From: Sodalinema lacuna_A | GTDB lineage: Bacteria > Cyanobacteriota > Cyanobacteriia > Cyanobacteriales > Geitlerinemataceae | NCBI GenBank assembly: GCA_900149785.2 | Contig: FSSI02000002.1 | Coordinates: 147,563 to 211,562 of the forward strand | Length of the DNA stretch: 64,000 nt | Reading direction: 5' to 3' | Shown: piece by piece, positions 7,792-15,132 of the stretch | How positions within the stretch are numbered: position 1 is the first letter of the stretch | How the letters are laid out: each line of letters begins with the position of its first letter | Notes under the pieces: model-generated | What the model saw: the letters and a program-made list of their open reading frames with translations, nothing else | What the model was told of the DNA's origin: nothing | The model's database searches: none | Program-made: the position numbers and the translations under genes

Positions 7792-8445
7792 ATGAATGAA
7801 GTTGAAATTCGCGGTCATCTCCAGAGTGACGATCCCCAACGTCGGATGCGGGGATTAACAGCGCTACGAGACTATGAGCCAGAGGTGGCCGTCCCCTTAC
7901 TAACGAACCTCGTCGGCGATCCTGAAGTTCTCGTGCGCTCCTTTGTGGCGATGGGGTTGGGGCGTAAACGCAGCCAAGCCGGCTTTGAGGCCTTAGTGGG
8001 GATGTTGGGGGATGGAGATGCCAATATCCGCGCCGAAGCCGCCAGTTCCCTGGCCCTCTACGGTGAAGCATCCGTACCGTACCTACGTCGTCTCTTCCAA
8101 GAGGATAACGGCTGGCTTTCGCGTCATGGCATTATTGCCTCAATGATGGAGATGCCCTATCCCGAGGTGCTGTTCGAGTTGTGCCAACAGGGATTGAGCG
8201 ATCGCAACCTCCTCGTGCGAGAAACCGCCCTCGATGGCTTAGGAACCCTCGCCCAAACCACCCAGAGCGATCGCGCCCTGGAATTACTCCTCTCCCAAGC
8301 CGACAGCCCCCAATGGCAACTCCGGGCGCGAGTCGCTCACGGCTTACGCCACTTCAGCGATGGGCGCGCCGAAGCCGCGTTAGAGCAACTGCGCCAAGAT
8401 CCAGACCATCGCGTCGTTGCTACACTATTAGATGCCGCTTTATAA
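7792..8445 (+). CDS. HEAT-repeat protein of the phycobilin lyase/chaperone type
   Basis: 217 residues made almost wholly of about five to six HEAT-like helical repeats, e.g. DPEVLVRSFVAMGLG, DANIRAEAASSLALYG, DRNLLVRETALDGLGTLA and SPQWQLRARVAHGLRHF. Such short HEAT proteins include the E/F-type bilin lyase subunits and chaperones (CpcE/F, CpeZ) and NblB. The position 27 bp upstream of a phycobiliprotein beta gene supports a role in bilin attachment to, or folding or turnover of, the encoded phycobiliproteins. No catalytic residues can be read from HEAT folds, so lyase, chaperone or disassembly factor are all open. Confidence 0.75.
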   Translation: MNEVEIRGHLQSDDPQRRMRGLTALRDYEPEVAVPLLTNLVGDPEVLVRSFVAMGLGRKRSQAGFEALVGMLGDGDANIRAEAASSLALYGEASVPYLRRLFQEDNGWLSRHGIIASMMEMPYPEVLFELCQQGLSDRNLLVRETALDGLGTLAQTTQSDRALELLLSQADSPQWQLRARVAHGLRHFSDGRAEAALEQLRQDPDHRVVATLLDAAL

Positions 8446-8472
8446 ACGTCTTTTGTCGTTTTTCGCCAAACC

Positions 8473-8994
8473 GTGTTGGATTCATTTTCTCGCGCTGTCC
8501 TCGACGCCGAAGCCCAAACCGCCTACGTCGAGGGCGATCGCCTAGCCCGTCTGCGTCAATTTGCCGCCAGTCACACTCAACGGATTACCGCCGTTGAGGT
8601 GATGCGCCAACAAGCCAACGACATTGTCGCCCAAGCCATCGCCGCCATGGTGGCCGAAAACCCCGAGTTAATTCAACGGGGGGGCAACTGCTACCCCAGC
8701 CGCCGCATGGCCACCTGTATTCGCGACGGTGAATTTATCCTGCGCTACGTCAGCTACGCCCTACTGGCCGGCGACTCAGCCATCCTTAAAGATCGTTGTT
8801 TAGAGGGGTTGAAGCAAACCTATCAAACCCTAGGCGTTCCCCTCTCCTCCGCCGTTCGTGCCATAGTCGAGATGAAAACGGCAACCCTAACTCAACTTGA
8901 CCCCGTACTCAGCGATAGTCCCGTCGATGTCAAGCTGGCCTTCGTTCAAGAAATCTCCGAGTATTTTGAAATTGCCATTGCGGCCCTTCGTTAA
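8473..8994 (+). CDS. Phycobiliprotein beta-type subunit (phycoerythrin-like), Cys82 kept
   Basis: 173 residues. The GTG start gives MLDSFSRAVL, matching the MLDAFSRAV start of phycoerythrin beta chains. The core IQRGGNCYPSRRMATCIRD keeps Asn72 (the usual methylated Asn), Cys82 (central bilin attachment), Arg84 and Asp85, followed by ILRYVSYALLAGD and DRCLEGLKQTY. The extra bilin cysteines of phycoerythrin or phycocyanin beta chains are not present: there is no Cys in the 50-61 region and none near 155, so at most one bilin can be bound. It lies in an operon between a HEAT protein and a divergent alpha-type subunit. It is not a canonical CpeB or CpcB and probably represents a specialised phycobiliprotein. 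Confidence 0.85.
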   Translation: MLDSFSRAVLDAEAQTAYVEGDRLARLRQFAASHTQRITAVEVMRQQANDIVAQAIAAMVAENPELIQRGGNCYPSRRMATCIRDGEFILRYVSYALLAGDSAILKDRCLEGLKQTYQTLGVPLSSAVRAIVEMKTATLTQLDPVLSDSPVDVKLAFVQEISEYFEIAIAALR

Positions 8995-9042
8995 CGAATT
9001 AACCCCAAGCCAACCCCCTAAAACATCCTAAGCCAACACCCC

Positions 9043-9486
9043 ATGAAATCTGCCCTAACGCCCATCCTGGCCATGGCCGAAGTGGCTGGACGCTTCCTCA
9101 ATGATACTGATTTGGCCGCCGCTAAAATTCCCTTAGAACGAGCCGAGGCCCGTTTGGAAGCAGCGGAGAAATTGGCCATCTACCACCAGGATCTCGTCCG
9201 CGATGTCATCGAAACCCTACTGCCGCGTTCCGCCGCCGGAACTGCCGATATTGATCGGGCCATTGACCGGGATTTATGTCTAATTCAATATTGCTTAGTG
9301 GTTGGCAATACCAGTCCCTTTGACGAATGGGGACGATCGCCCAATCGAACCGCCGCTGTGGCTGGCGTCAAAGCCGATATCTTTAAATATATTCGCGATC
9401 GCGGCAGCGCCGGACTCAAACTCTCCCCTAGTGCTACCACAGAACTTAAGTTTTATCTCAACTATGCCATTAACGCCTTAAAATGA
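9043..9486 (+). CDS. Phycobiliprotein alpha-type subunit without bilin cysteine
   Basis: 147 residues, shorter than the usual 160-164. It starts MKSALTPILAMAEVAGRF and has LERAEARLEAAEKLA, as in phycoerythrin/phycocyanin alpha chains, then CLVVGNTSPFDEWG (canonical SLVVGGTGPLDEWG) and a C-terminal YLNYAINAL. When aligned on LVVG, the position of the bilin Cys is Ile70 and the bilin-holding Asp three residues on is Ala73; only Arg72 remains. About 15 residues before this region are also missing. Two other cysteines (79 and 84) occur close by. The protein should fold as a globin-like alpha subunit but cannot carry a bilin at the normal site. It is coupled to the next gene by an ATGA overlap. 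Confidence 0.82.
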   Translation: MKSALTPILAMAEVAGRFLNDTDLAAAKIPLERAEARLEAAEKLAIYHQDLVRDVIETLLPRSAAGTADIDRAIDRDLCLIQYCLVVGNTSPFDEWGRSPNRTAAVAGVKADIFKYIRDRGSAGLKLSPSATTELKFYLNYAINALK

Positions 9487-10877
9487 CTGTCCTGAACCTG
9501 ACTGTCCTGAACCTGTCTGTCCTGAAATGGTCTGTCCTAAAACGGTCTGTCCTGAAACCGTCCATCCTCATGAGTCTGATGGCCCTAACGGCCTGTGCCA
9601 ACAGTCCTGACAGCCAATCCCTGCAAGATTCCTTTGCAGCAGACCCTCAACTTGAGCAATCAACTCCCAGTCCCCAGCCAACAGAAACAGCGGCCATTCC
9701 TGATGCACCAGACTTAGACCGGTTACCGCCGCAACTGCCCCAATATCAACCGGCCACCTGGTTAGAAACTACCGAACTCGACGGCGATCGCCTCCGCAGT
9801 CGTTGGCAAAGTGACGACCCAGCCGAGGTGATTGCTGAATTTTATCGAGGTCGCTTGCAAGGGGACAACTGGCAACTCAATGGCGATGGAACCGAGGGAG
9901 ACACCATTCAACTGACGGCAACAGGTCGCATCAATGGTCAAGACTGGCCCCTGACCGTTGAGATTCGCCCCCAGAACAGTGAGACGACTGGCGAGGACAG
10001 CACCGCCGAGGCTGAGAACACCACCGAGATTGAACTAACCTATCCCACTTCCCCCTCAACCCTCAGCCAAACAGACCCCGAGGACAACCAGACCCCCCAA
10101 GCCTCGCCAACTCCAGACAACCCGGCCGAGACTCCAGAACCTCAGGCCACGCCATCTCCCCCAGCTCAACAGCCCTCACAGACCACTCAATTTAGTGATT
10201 TAGACAACGTTTCCGACCCCCTGACCCCCTACGTCCAGGATGTGGCCCAATTGGGCATCTTATCTCCGGTTCAGGGCGATCGCTTCGGCCCCGAGGAGAC
10301 CATTACCCGGCGAGATTATGCCCGTTGGCTAATGCAGGCCAACAACCGTTTCTATGCCGACCAATCCGTCCAACAACTGCGTCAACCTCGTGACAGCAGT
10401 GAACCAGCGTTTCAAGATATGCCTCGAAGCCATCCTGACTTCGCCGTGGTTCAGGGATTAGCCGAAGCTGGGATTATCCCGAGTCCCCTCAGTGAGAGTC
10501 CGATGAGTGGTAATGAGACCAGTAGCGGTGCAACAACGGCCCTGTTTCGTCCCGATGACCCATTGCTACGAGAAGACCTGCTACATTGGAAAGTCCCCCT
10601 CGATGTGCGTCGCGGCCTACCTGATGCCACCGTGGAGGCGATTGGGGAGACCTGGGGGTTTCAGGATGCCACTCGTATCAGTGCTGAGGCGTTGGATGCC
10701 GTCTTGGCGGATTTTGAGAATGGAGAACACTCGAATATCCGCCGGGCCTTTGGCTATACCACTCTCTTACAACCCAAAAAACCGGTCACTCGTGCTGAAG
10801 CCGCATCGAGTCTTTGGTCGTTTGGCTATCAAGACGAGGTGCGATCGGCCTCAGACCTGATCGAAAATGAAAACTAG
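9483..10877 (+). CDS. SLH-domain lipoprotein in the phycobiliprotein-like operon
   Basis: 464 residues. The ATG overlaps the alpha subunit's stop (ATGA), which implies translational coupling. The N-terminus VLNLTVLNLS...KPSILMSLMALTAC ends in a lipobox (LTAC), so the mature protein should be lipid-anchored; the region before it is built from five 15-bp repeats. Residues about 80-175 form a small domain of DUF-like beta/alpha character, then a long acidic/Pro/Thr/Gln linker, then an S-layer homology segment from about 235 (FSDLDNVSDPLTPYVQDVAQLGIL, RRDYARWLM) and further SLH-like parts to the end (TRAEAASSLWSFGY). SLH domains in cyanobacteria bind the cell wall. Co-location with phycobiliprotein-like genes is unexpected. 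Confidence 0.75.
   Translation: MTVLNLTVLNLSVLKWSVLKRSVLKPSILMSLMALTACANSPDSQSLQDSFAADPQLEQSTPSPQPTETAAIPDAPDLDRLPPQLPQYQPATWLETTELDGDRLRSRWQSDDPAEVIAEFYRGRLQGDNWQLNGDGTEGDTIQLTATGRINGQDWPLTVEIRPQNSETTGEDSTAEAENTTEIELTYPTSPSTLSQTDPEDNQTPQASPTPDNPAETPEPQATPSPPAQQPSQTTQFSDLDNVSDPLTPYVQDVAQLGILSPVQGDRFGPEETITRRDYARWLMQANNRFYADQSVQQLRQPRDSSEPAFQDMPRSHPDFAVVQGLAEAGIIPSPLSESPMSGNETSSGATTALFRPDDPLLREDLLHWKVPLDVRRGLPDATVEAIGETWGFQDATRISAEALDAVLADFENGEHSNIRRAFGYTTLLQPKKPVTRAEAASSLWSFGYQDEVRSASDLIENEN
9486..9560 (+). repeat. Five 15-bp tandem repeats encoding the lipoprotein signal region
   Basis: Five units of the type ACTGTCCTGAACCTG extend the N-terminus by repeated T/S-VL-N/K-x pentapeptides. The unit is five codons long, so copy changes keep the frame. 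The first two units are identical and the later ones have diverged. Confidence 0.9.
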
Positions 10878-10930
10878 AGTCGTTCCTATAGCAAAAGTTG
10901 GTCTGAATCGTACAAAAAATAGGGGAGAAG

Positions 10931-11129
10931 AAGGCAAGAGGCAAGAGGCAAGAGGCAAGAGGCAAGAGGTAGGGGATTCTCTCCCAACTCAGAGTGTCCT
11001 AAGCCAATCTTCGATTGCTATATTCCCTGTTCCCTGTTCCGGTGTTCCCTATTCCCTATTCCCTGTTCCGGTGTTCCGGTGTTCCCTATTCCCTGTTCCC
11101 TGTTCCCTATTCCCTATTCCCCGTTCCCT
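10931..11129. repeat. GGCAAGA and TTCCCTR heptamer arrays
   Basis: 10931-10970 repeats GGCAAGA; 11022-11129 repeats TTCCCTG and TTCCCTA with interspersed TTCCGGTG units of eight bases. The same two heptamers recur together at 3607-3765, 44981-45126, 47943-48003 and 63130-63187. Confidence 0.85.
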
Positions 11130-11141
11130 CGCCATAAAATA

Positions 11142-11176
11142 AACCCCGTCTCTGACATCACATCAAAAGACGGGGC
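11142..11176 (-). terminator. Terminator downstream of the first SH3-like gene
   Basis: On the minus strand CCCCGTC and GACGGGG flank an 18-base loop and are followed by TTTATTTTAT. It lies about 32 bp past the stop of the minus-strand gene ending at 11208. Confidence 0.6.
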
Positions 11177-11207
11177 TAGTGCTAACCGACTGCTAGCGAT
11201 CGCGATA

Positions 11208-11642
11208 CTACCAGGTGACGGGGAAGGTAGAGGGACCTTGTCCAGAGCAATAGACGAGAGTCGATTCTAAAGGACCACCGGGAGTCATGCGAGCTTCAGC
11301 GGGCATATAGCCGATGTTACCGACGGAATCTTCGAGTTCAAACCACATCCCGCCATCGTTACCGACGAAAGCGTTGCGAATCATGTTGACCTGCTCGTTA
11401 GGCAGCATATTCGCGATTTCGCTCGAGTTCATATCGGGTTCTGTGTAGAGAACGTTTGCACCCCGAACTCGACGGCAGGTGTCTCCAGGGCGATCGCCAA
11501 CCCGTTGGGCCAGTTCCGAGGAATTAGACGACTCACCCAGGGGGGCAGCGTTGGTGGGGGCTTTGAGACCCGCAGCGGTGAGCGAGACAATTCCGAGCAG
11601 TGCAGCGGAGGCACTAAGACGATTCAATTTCATTCTGTTCAA
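11208..11642 (-). CDS. Secreted SH3-like protein, paralogue 1
   Basis: 144 residues with a signal peptide (ASAALLGIVSLTAAGLKAPTNAA, probable cleavage after NAA). The mature part has about 100 residues with CRRVRGANVLYTEPDMNS, PNEQVNMIRN, WFELEDSVGNIGYMPA and a C-terminal LVYCSGQG, which read as a bacterial SH3-like (SH3b) beta domain with one probable disulfide (two Cys). It is very similar to the gene 300 bp upstream, so the two arose by tandem duplication. It is presumably periplasmic or extracellular with unknown ligand. The start may be the ATG three codons later (MKLNRL), which aligns with the paralogue. Confidence 0.7.
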   Translation of the reverse strand: MNRMKLNRLSASAALLGIVSLTAAGLKAPTNAAPLGESSNSSELAQRVGDRPGDTCRRVRGANVLYTEPDMNSSEIANMLPNEQVNMIRNAFVGNDGGMWFELEDSVGNIGYMPAEARMTPGGPLESTLVYCSGQGPSTFPVTW

Positions 11643-11950
11643 CTCCTCAAGGTGTACCAGTAACTTACAGAGGAATTATAGACCAACTTTTTGCGATTCT
11701 GCCGTCTGTCAAAAAAGTTAAACGTCTCAGTCTTGGCATTTGATGGCGCTAGCGTACGTATTTTGGGTGTGAACCCGGTAAATTTTGCATTTCAAGGGTT
11801 TTATTCTTCTCAAACACTCGTTTTTTCGTGATTTCGCCCCATACGCCCCGTTTTTGTTTGCCAAAATCAACAGCCCCAAGCGTCCGAGACGGAACTATTC
11901 CGCTTCAGACGTTTGGGGATCATCTTAACCTCGTCAGACTCAGGCAGGGT
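11643..11950. other. Spacer between the two SH3-like paralogues
   Basis: AT-rich with no gene. It holds the promoter of the downstream paralogue (not placed) and the hairpin at 11874-11918 that ends the upstream one, so the two copies are probably transcribed separately. Confidence 0.6.
11874..11918 (-). terminator. Hairpin downstream of the second SH3-like gene
   Basis: CCCCAAGCGTCCGA pairs with TTCAGACGTTTGGGG with one or two mismatches around a central loop. It lies about 35 bp past the stop of the minus-strand gene ending at 11951. No strong T run follows, so it may be an attenuating or stabilising hairpin. Confidence 0.5.
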
Positions 11951-12370
11951 TTACCACGTCACAGGGAAGGCGCTACCACCGGGACAATAGACCAGCGTAG
12001 ACTGTCTCGAACCCCCCGCAGCACCCCGGACTTCGGCCCGCATAAAGCCGATATTGCCCACGGAATCCTCGACTTCAACCCATAACTCGCCATCAACACC
12101 CTGAAAGGGACTGCGAATCATGTTGACTTGTTCGTTGGGAAACATCGAAACAATTTCCCGCGAACTCATCGTGGTATCGGCGTAGAGGGTGAGTCCCTCG
12201 CCACGAACCCGACGACAGACATCTCCAGGACGGTTGCCAACTTGGGCCAGTTCCAAGGTGGTCTCACGTTCATCGACAGAGGCAGCATTGACGGAGGCTT
12301 TGAGACCTAAAACACTCAGAGAAACCAGGCTCAACGCAACGGCTGAGGCTCCAATTTGGGTTAGTTTCAT
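11951..12370 (-). CDS. Secreted SH3-like protein, paralogue 2
   Basis: 139 residues with signal peptide (ASAVALSLVSLSVLGLKASVNAA). The mature domain follows paralogue 1 closely: NRPGDVCRRVRGEGLTLYAD, FPNEQVNMIRSPFQGVDGELW, VEDSVGNIGFMRAEVR and LVYCPGGSAFPVTW, ending in the same FPVTW. Two cysteines are conserved between the copies. It is probably an exported SH3b-type protein. Function is unknown; the strict conservation of NEQVNMIR and DSVGNIGxM marks the likely functional surface. Confidence 0.7.
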   Translation of the reverse strand: MKLTQIGASAVALSLVSLSVLGLKASVNAASVDERETTLELAQVGNRPGDVCRRVRGEGLTLYADTTMSSREIVSMFPNEQVNMIRSPFQGVDGELWVEVEDSVGNIGFMRAEVRGAAGGSRQSTLVYCPGGSAFPVTW

Positions 12371-12810
12371 CTATAATTCCTCACAAAAACCAGTGTTAGA
12401 CACGGCGATTATAACCGCTTTTTTTGAAAGTGGGGAGGGATTAACCAATAATAAATTTAACAAATTATGAACTTGCAATTTAACGCATTTTAGGTCACAC
12501 AAAAACTGTCCGGCGACAGGAAAATATCACCAAAACAACCAGATTGATGGCGTTTTTATGTCCCAATTTCCGTAAATTGGTTACTTGGTTGATTTACGAA
12601 TCGGTAACCTTTAGTCTCAACTGGGTCTTTTATTCGTCCAGTGCAAGGTAGTATCTGTTTTGATTTGTTGTGGTTATAGATGTGTGTTTTACCCGGTGTT
12701 TTACCTGGTGTTTTACCTCAGGTTTCATCCTGAGATGGCCCAGTAAGGACATCACCAGTATAGTTTATCAATTGGCCATGTCCAGGGGAATGAGTCTAGG
12801 GGGAATGAGT
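12371..12810. other. AT-rich spacer with small direct repeats
   Basis: No gene seen. Three 12-bp units of GGTGTTTTACCT (first divergent) occur at 12683-12718, and a GGGGAATGAGTCTA unit is duplicated at about 12785-12812, next to the stop of the helicase-like gene. It presumably also holds the promoter of the upstream SH3-like gene. Confidence 0.6.
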
Positions 12811-14967
12811 CTAGGGGGATCTTAGGGCCAGCTCGTTGATAGAGACTGAGGCGTTAGCCAGAGCAAGTAGAGGGCCAGTTTGCTCCTGGCCATTGACCGC
12901 GAGGTCACTGTGACAGAGAACCACTTGTTCGTCGACTCGGGCCAGTAAGTCTTTGAGAATCCGTTTGAGACGTGCTTCATCATCCTGTTGACGAGCTTCC
13001 GCGTCATAAGGAAGAGACCGCGATCGCTCGAAAATGGGAGCCGCAAACAAGACCGCCGCTCCCCCTTGCAGCCACAGGGGGGAACCAATATCGAGCCAGA
13101 AATGCCAACGATGGCTCAGACGATGACTGCGATATTGATAGATAGTACTGAGCGTAACGGCTGGGGGATGTCGCTGTTTGAGGGGGTAGGGATTAGCCGT
13201 GACGGTTCCCGTTTGCAGCAAACTGAGAAATTCCCCCACCGCCGCCGCAGCGGGACGATCGCCGCCGACGCGCTCCTCAACTTGCCAAAAGTGGGCCGCC
13301 GTTTCCAGGAGTTCCCGCAGGGCCTGGCGTTGATCATCCGCTAAATCCGGGTACCAAAGAAAATCATTGACAATGCGATCTAAGACCACCAGCGGCGAGA
13401 GGGGAGTGGCTCCCTGAAGCTGCGATCGCATCCCCTCAATCCAATCACGAATCTTCTCATAAGCGACAGTGGCCCGGTAGCCGAGGCGATCGCAACCGGG
13501 AAACCGCTGAGCCGGCAACAATTGCGGCCAATCAGGATTCGGCTGATAACAGGCATCGGCCAGCAAGCCTCCCCGTACCGGATCGATATCGAGCCTGAAG
13601 CGAAATGGTAAGCTCTCATTCTCCTCGATATCCTCAACTTCCTCACCCTGTAACGGATTTCGCGATAGTATCACCAACATTTCGGCCACCAAATTTCGGT
13701 TAATCCGTCGTCCCAAACCGCCATAGAAAAACGGTAAGAGAGTTAACACCGCGCGAACTTGGGGTTGACTAATCAGGGGTCGTTGCACCTGTAGCGGATG
13801 CACCGGGATCCCATAGCCCTCTAAAATATGGCGCAGACTGTAGCGGGCGATCGCATCCAACCCCGGCGCAATAATCGCAATCTCCGCCGGGCTGACTCCC
13901 CGCCGTTGCACAATCTCGGCAATTTCCTGTCCCACCCGTCGCAACAGCTGCGATCGCGCTACCGTCTCCAAGGAGGGAACCGAGGCCGGAAGCTGCATCA
14001 AATAGGTGGGATTCAAAGCCAACTCCAGCATCGGTGCGGCCAACTCAGCCAGCAATCCCGGTGACTGGGCCGGTGACTGAGGCCGCTGTAAATCCAAATC
14101 AATCACCTGCTCACAGCATCCACAGATGTCTTCCAACCGATCCGGGTCCGCATTCAGTCCCAGACGAATCTTCCCCTCAGGATTAAAGGTAAACAGTCCC
14201 GGACGGGGCAAACTCAGAAACATCTCAAACAACTCGTGGCAAATCCCCGGATAATCATCCACATCATCAGCCGCCACCGCCAAAAATCGCCGTCGCAACT
14301 GAAGCTGATACTGAGGATCGGGCAACAGATAGCGCCAATAGAGTTCTAGGATGAGACCATAGGTGAGTAGTCCTCGTTGCCAACACCACTCTCGCCACGT
14401 TAACAGCAACTCCTGGATCACCTCCGCCTCTCCCTCAGCCAGCATCTCCGGGGCCAGACCCTGGTGCAGCCGTTCACCAATGGCCTCGCAGGGATAACCA
14501 GCGGCGGCGGCCAGTTGCAGCAGATCTAAGCTACGGCGAACTTGCTTCGTCACTGTTGGTCCTAGGCTGGGTAATCCCCCTTCGGGTAATTGGGCCTCCC
14601 AGAGTTGTCGGGCCAACATCTGTTCGGTTTCTGGACGTAGGCGGACTGGGATAGCCACGGGAATGCTCAGTTTTTGAGCGAGTAAGGCCCAAAATAAGCT
14701 CACCTCTTGCTGGAAAAAGCCGAGGGGAGTCGTCACCGTGACGGCCCCTCGTCCGCCAGTGGCCCGCACTAAGGCATCAGTCAGCCGTAAACGGGTTTCC
14801 CCCGTCGCGGTCAAGACTAAAATTGAACTTGCTGCGGGGAGTGGTGTGAGAGATGGGGGAGAACTGGTCTGGCTGAACTCCTCAAGCCACTGAACCACCT
14901 GTTGAATCAGATAGTTGGTTTTGCCACAGCGACTCGACCCCCAAAGCCAAATTGATTGAGACGACAC
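12811..14967 (-). CDS. P-loop protein related to UvrD/AddB-type helicases (recombinase-like)
   Basis: 718 residues. The N-terminus WLWGSSRCGKTNYLI is a Walker A motif, followed by ILVLTATGETRLRLTDAL (helicase motif Ia-like). Around residue 234, AADDVDDYPGICHELF looks like the Walker B/motif II of superfamily 1 helicases, with DDVDDY in place of DExQD. EIAIIAPGLDAIARYSLRHIL and GIPVHPLQVQRPLIS match the motif IV region. A clear C-terminal helicase motif VI with arginine finger is not seen. Cyanobacterial members are often annotated as recombinase family proteins. I infer DNA repair or recombination, possibly AddB-like without helicase activity. Monocistronic; divergent from pxcA. Confidence 0.6.
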   Translation of the reverse strand: MSSQSIWLWGSSRCGKTNYLIQQVVQWLEEFSQTSSPPSLTPLPAASSILVLTATGETRLRLTDALVRATGGRGAVTVTTPLGFFQQEVSLFWALLAQKLSIPVAIPVRLRPETEQMLARQLWEAQLPEGGLPSLGPTVTKQVRRSLDLLQLAAAAGYPCEAIGERLHQGLAPEMLAEGEAEVIQELLLTWREWCWQRGLLTYGLILELYWRYLLPDPQYQLQLRRRFLAVAADDVDDYPGICHELFEMFLSLPRPGLFTFNPEGKIRLGLNADPDRLEDICGCCEQVIDLDLQRPQSPAQSPGLLAELAAPMLELALNPTYLMQLPASVPSLETVARSQLLRRVGQEIAEIVQRRGVSPAEIAIIAPGLDAIARYSLRHILEGYGIPVHPLQVQRPLISQPQVRAVLTLLPFFYGGLGRRINRNLVAEMLVILSRNPLQGEEVEDIEENESLPFRFRLDIDPVRGGLLADACYQPNPDWPQLLPAQRFPGCDRLGYRATVAYEKIRDWIEGMRSQLQGATPLSPLVVLDRIVNDFLWYPDLADDQRQALRELLETAAHFWQVEERVGGDRPAAAAVGEFLSLLQTGTVTANPYPLKQRHPPAVTLSTIYQYRSHRLSHRWHFWLDIGSPLWLQGGAAVLFAAPIFERSRSLPYDAEARQQDDEARLKRILKDLLARVDEQVVLCHSDLAVNGQEQTGPLLALANASVSINELALRSP

Positions 14968-15132
14968 CGATCAACCTCGATTAGATTTGCTACCATGCTA
15001 CTCGACCCCGGAAACGGGCCGATCTGGTAATCGACTCTAACCCTGAATGCTCGATAAAGGCTCAATCGCAGGGAAACCTCTTCAACGGAGGTTGACGTGA
15101 TTTCATTCGGCTCACTCTTGTGTGTTTGAACT

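Larger units (their letters stand above)
10878..11207. other. Spacer filled with heptamer arrays and a terminator
   Basis: No gene. It holds about five to six GGCAAGA heptamers (10931-10970), a longer array of TTCCCTG/TTCCCTA/TTCCGGTG-type units (11022-11129), and a minus-strand terminator. The open frame at 10867-11142 is translated repeat and is not a gene. Confidence 0.75.

Noticed and set aside
8473..9486. Calling the pair cpeB/cpeA
   Set aside because: The beta chain lacks the extra phycoerythrin bilin cysteines and the alpha chain lacks its bilin cysteine, so standard antenna names would mislead.
10867..11142. 91-codon frame after the SLH lipoprotein gene
   Set aside because: It runs through heptamer arrays (FPVPCS and GKRQE repeats) with no family features.
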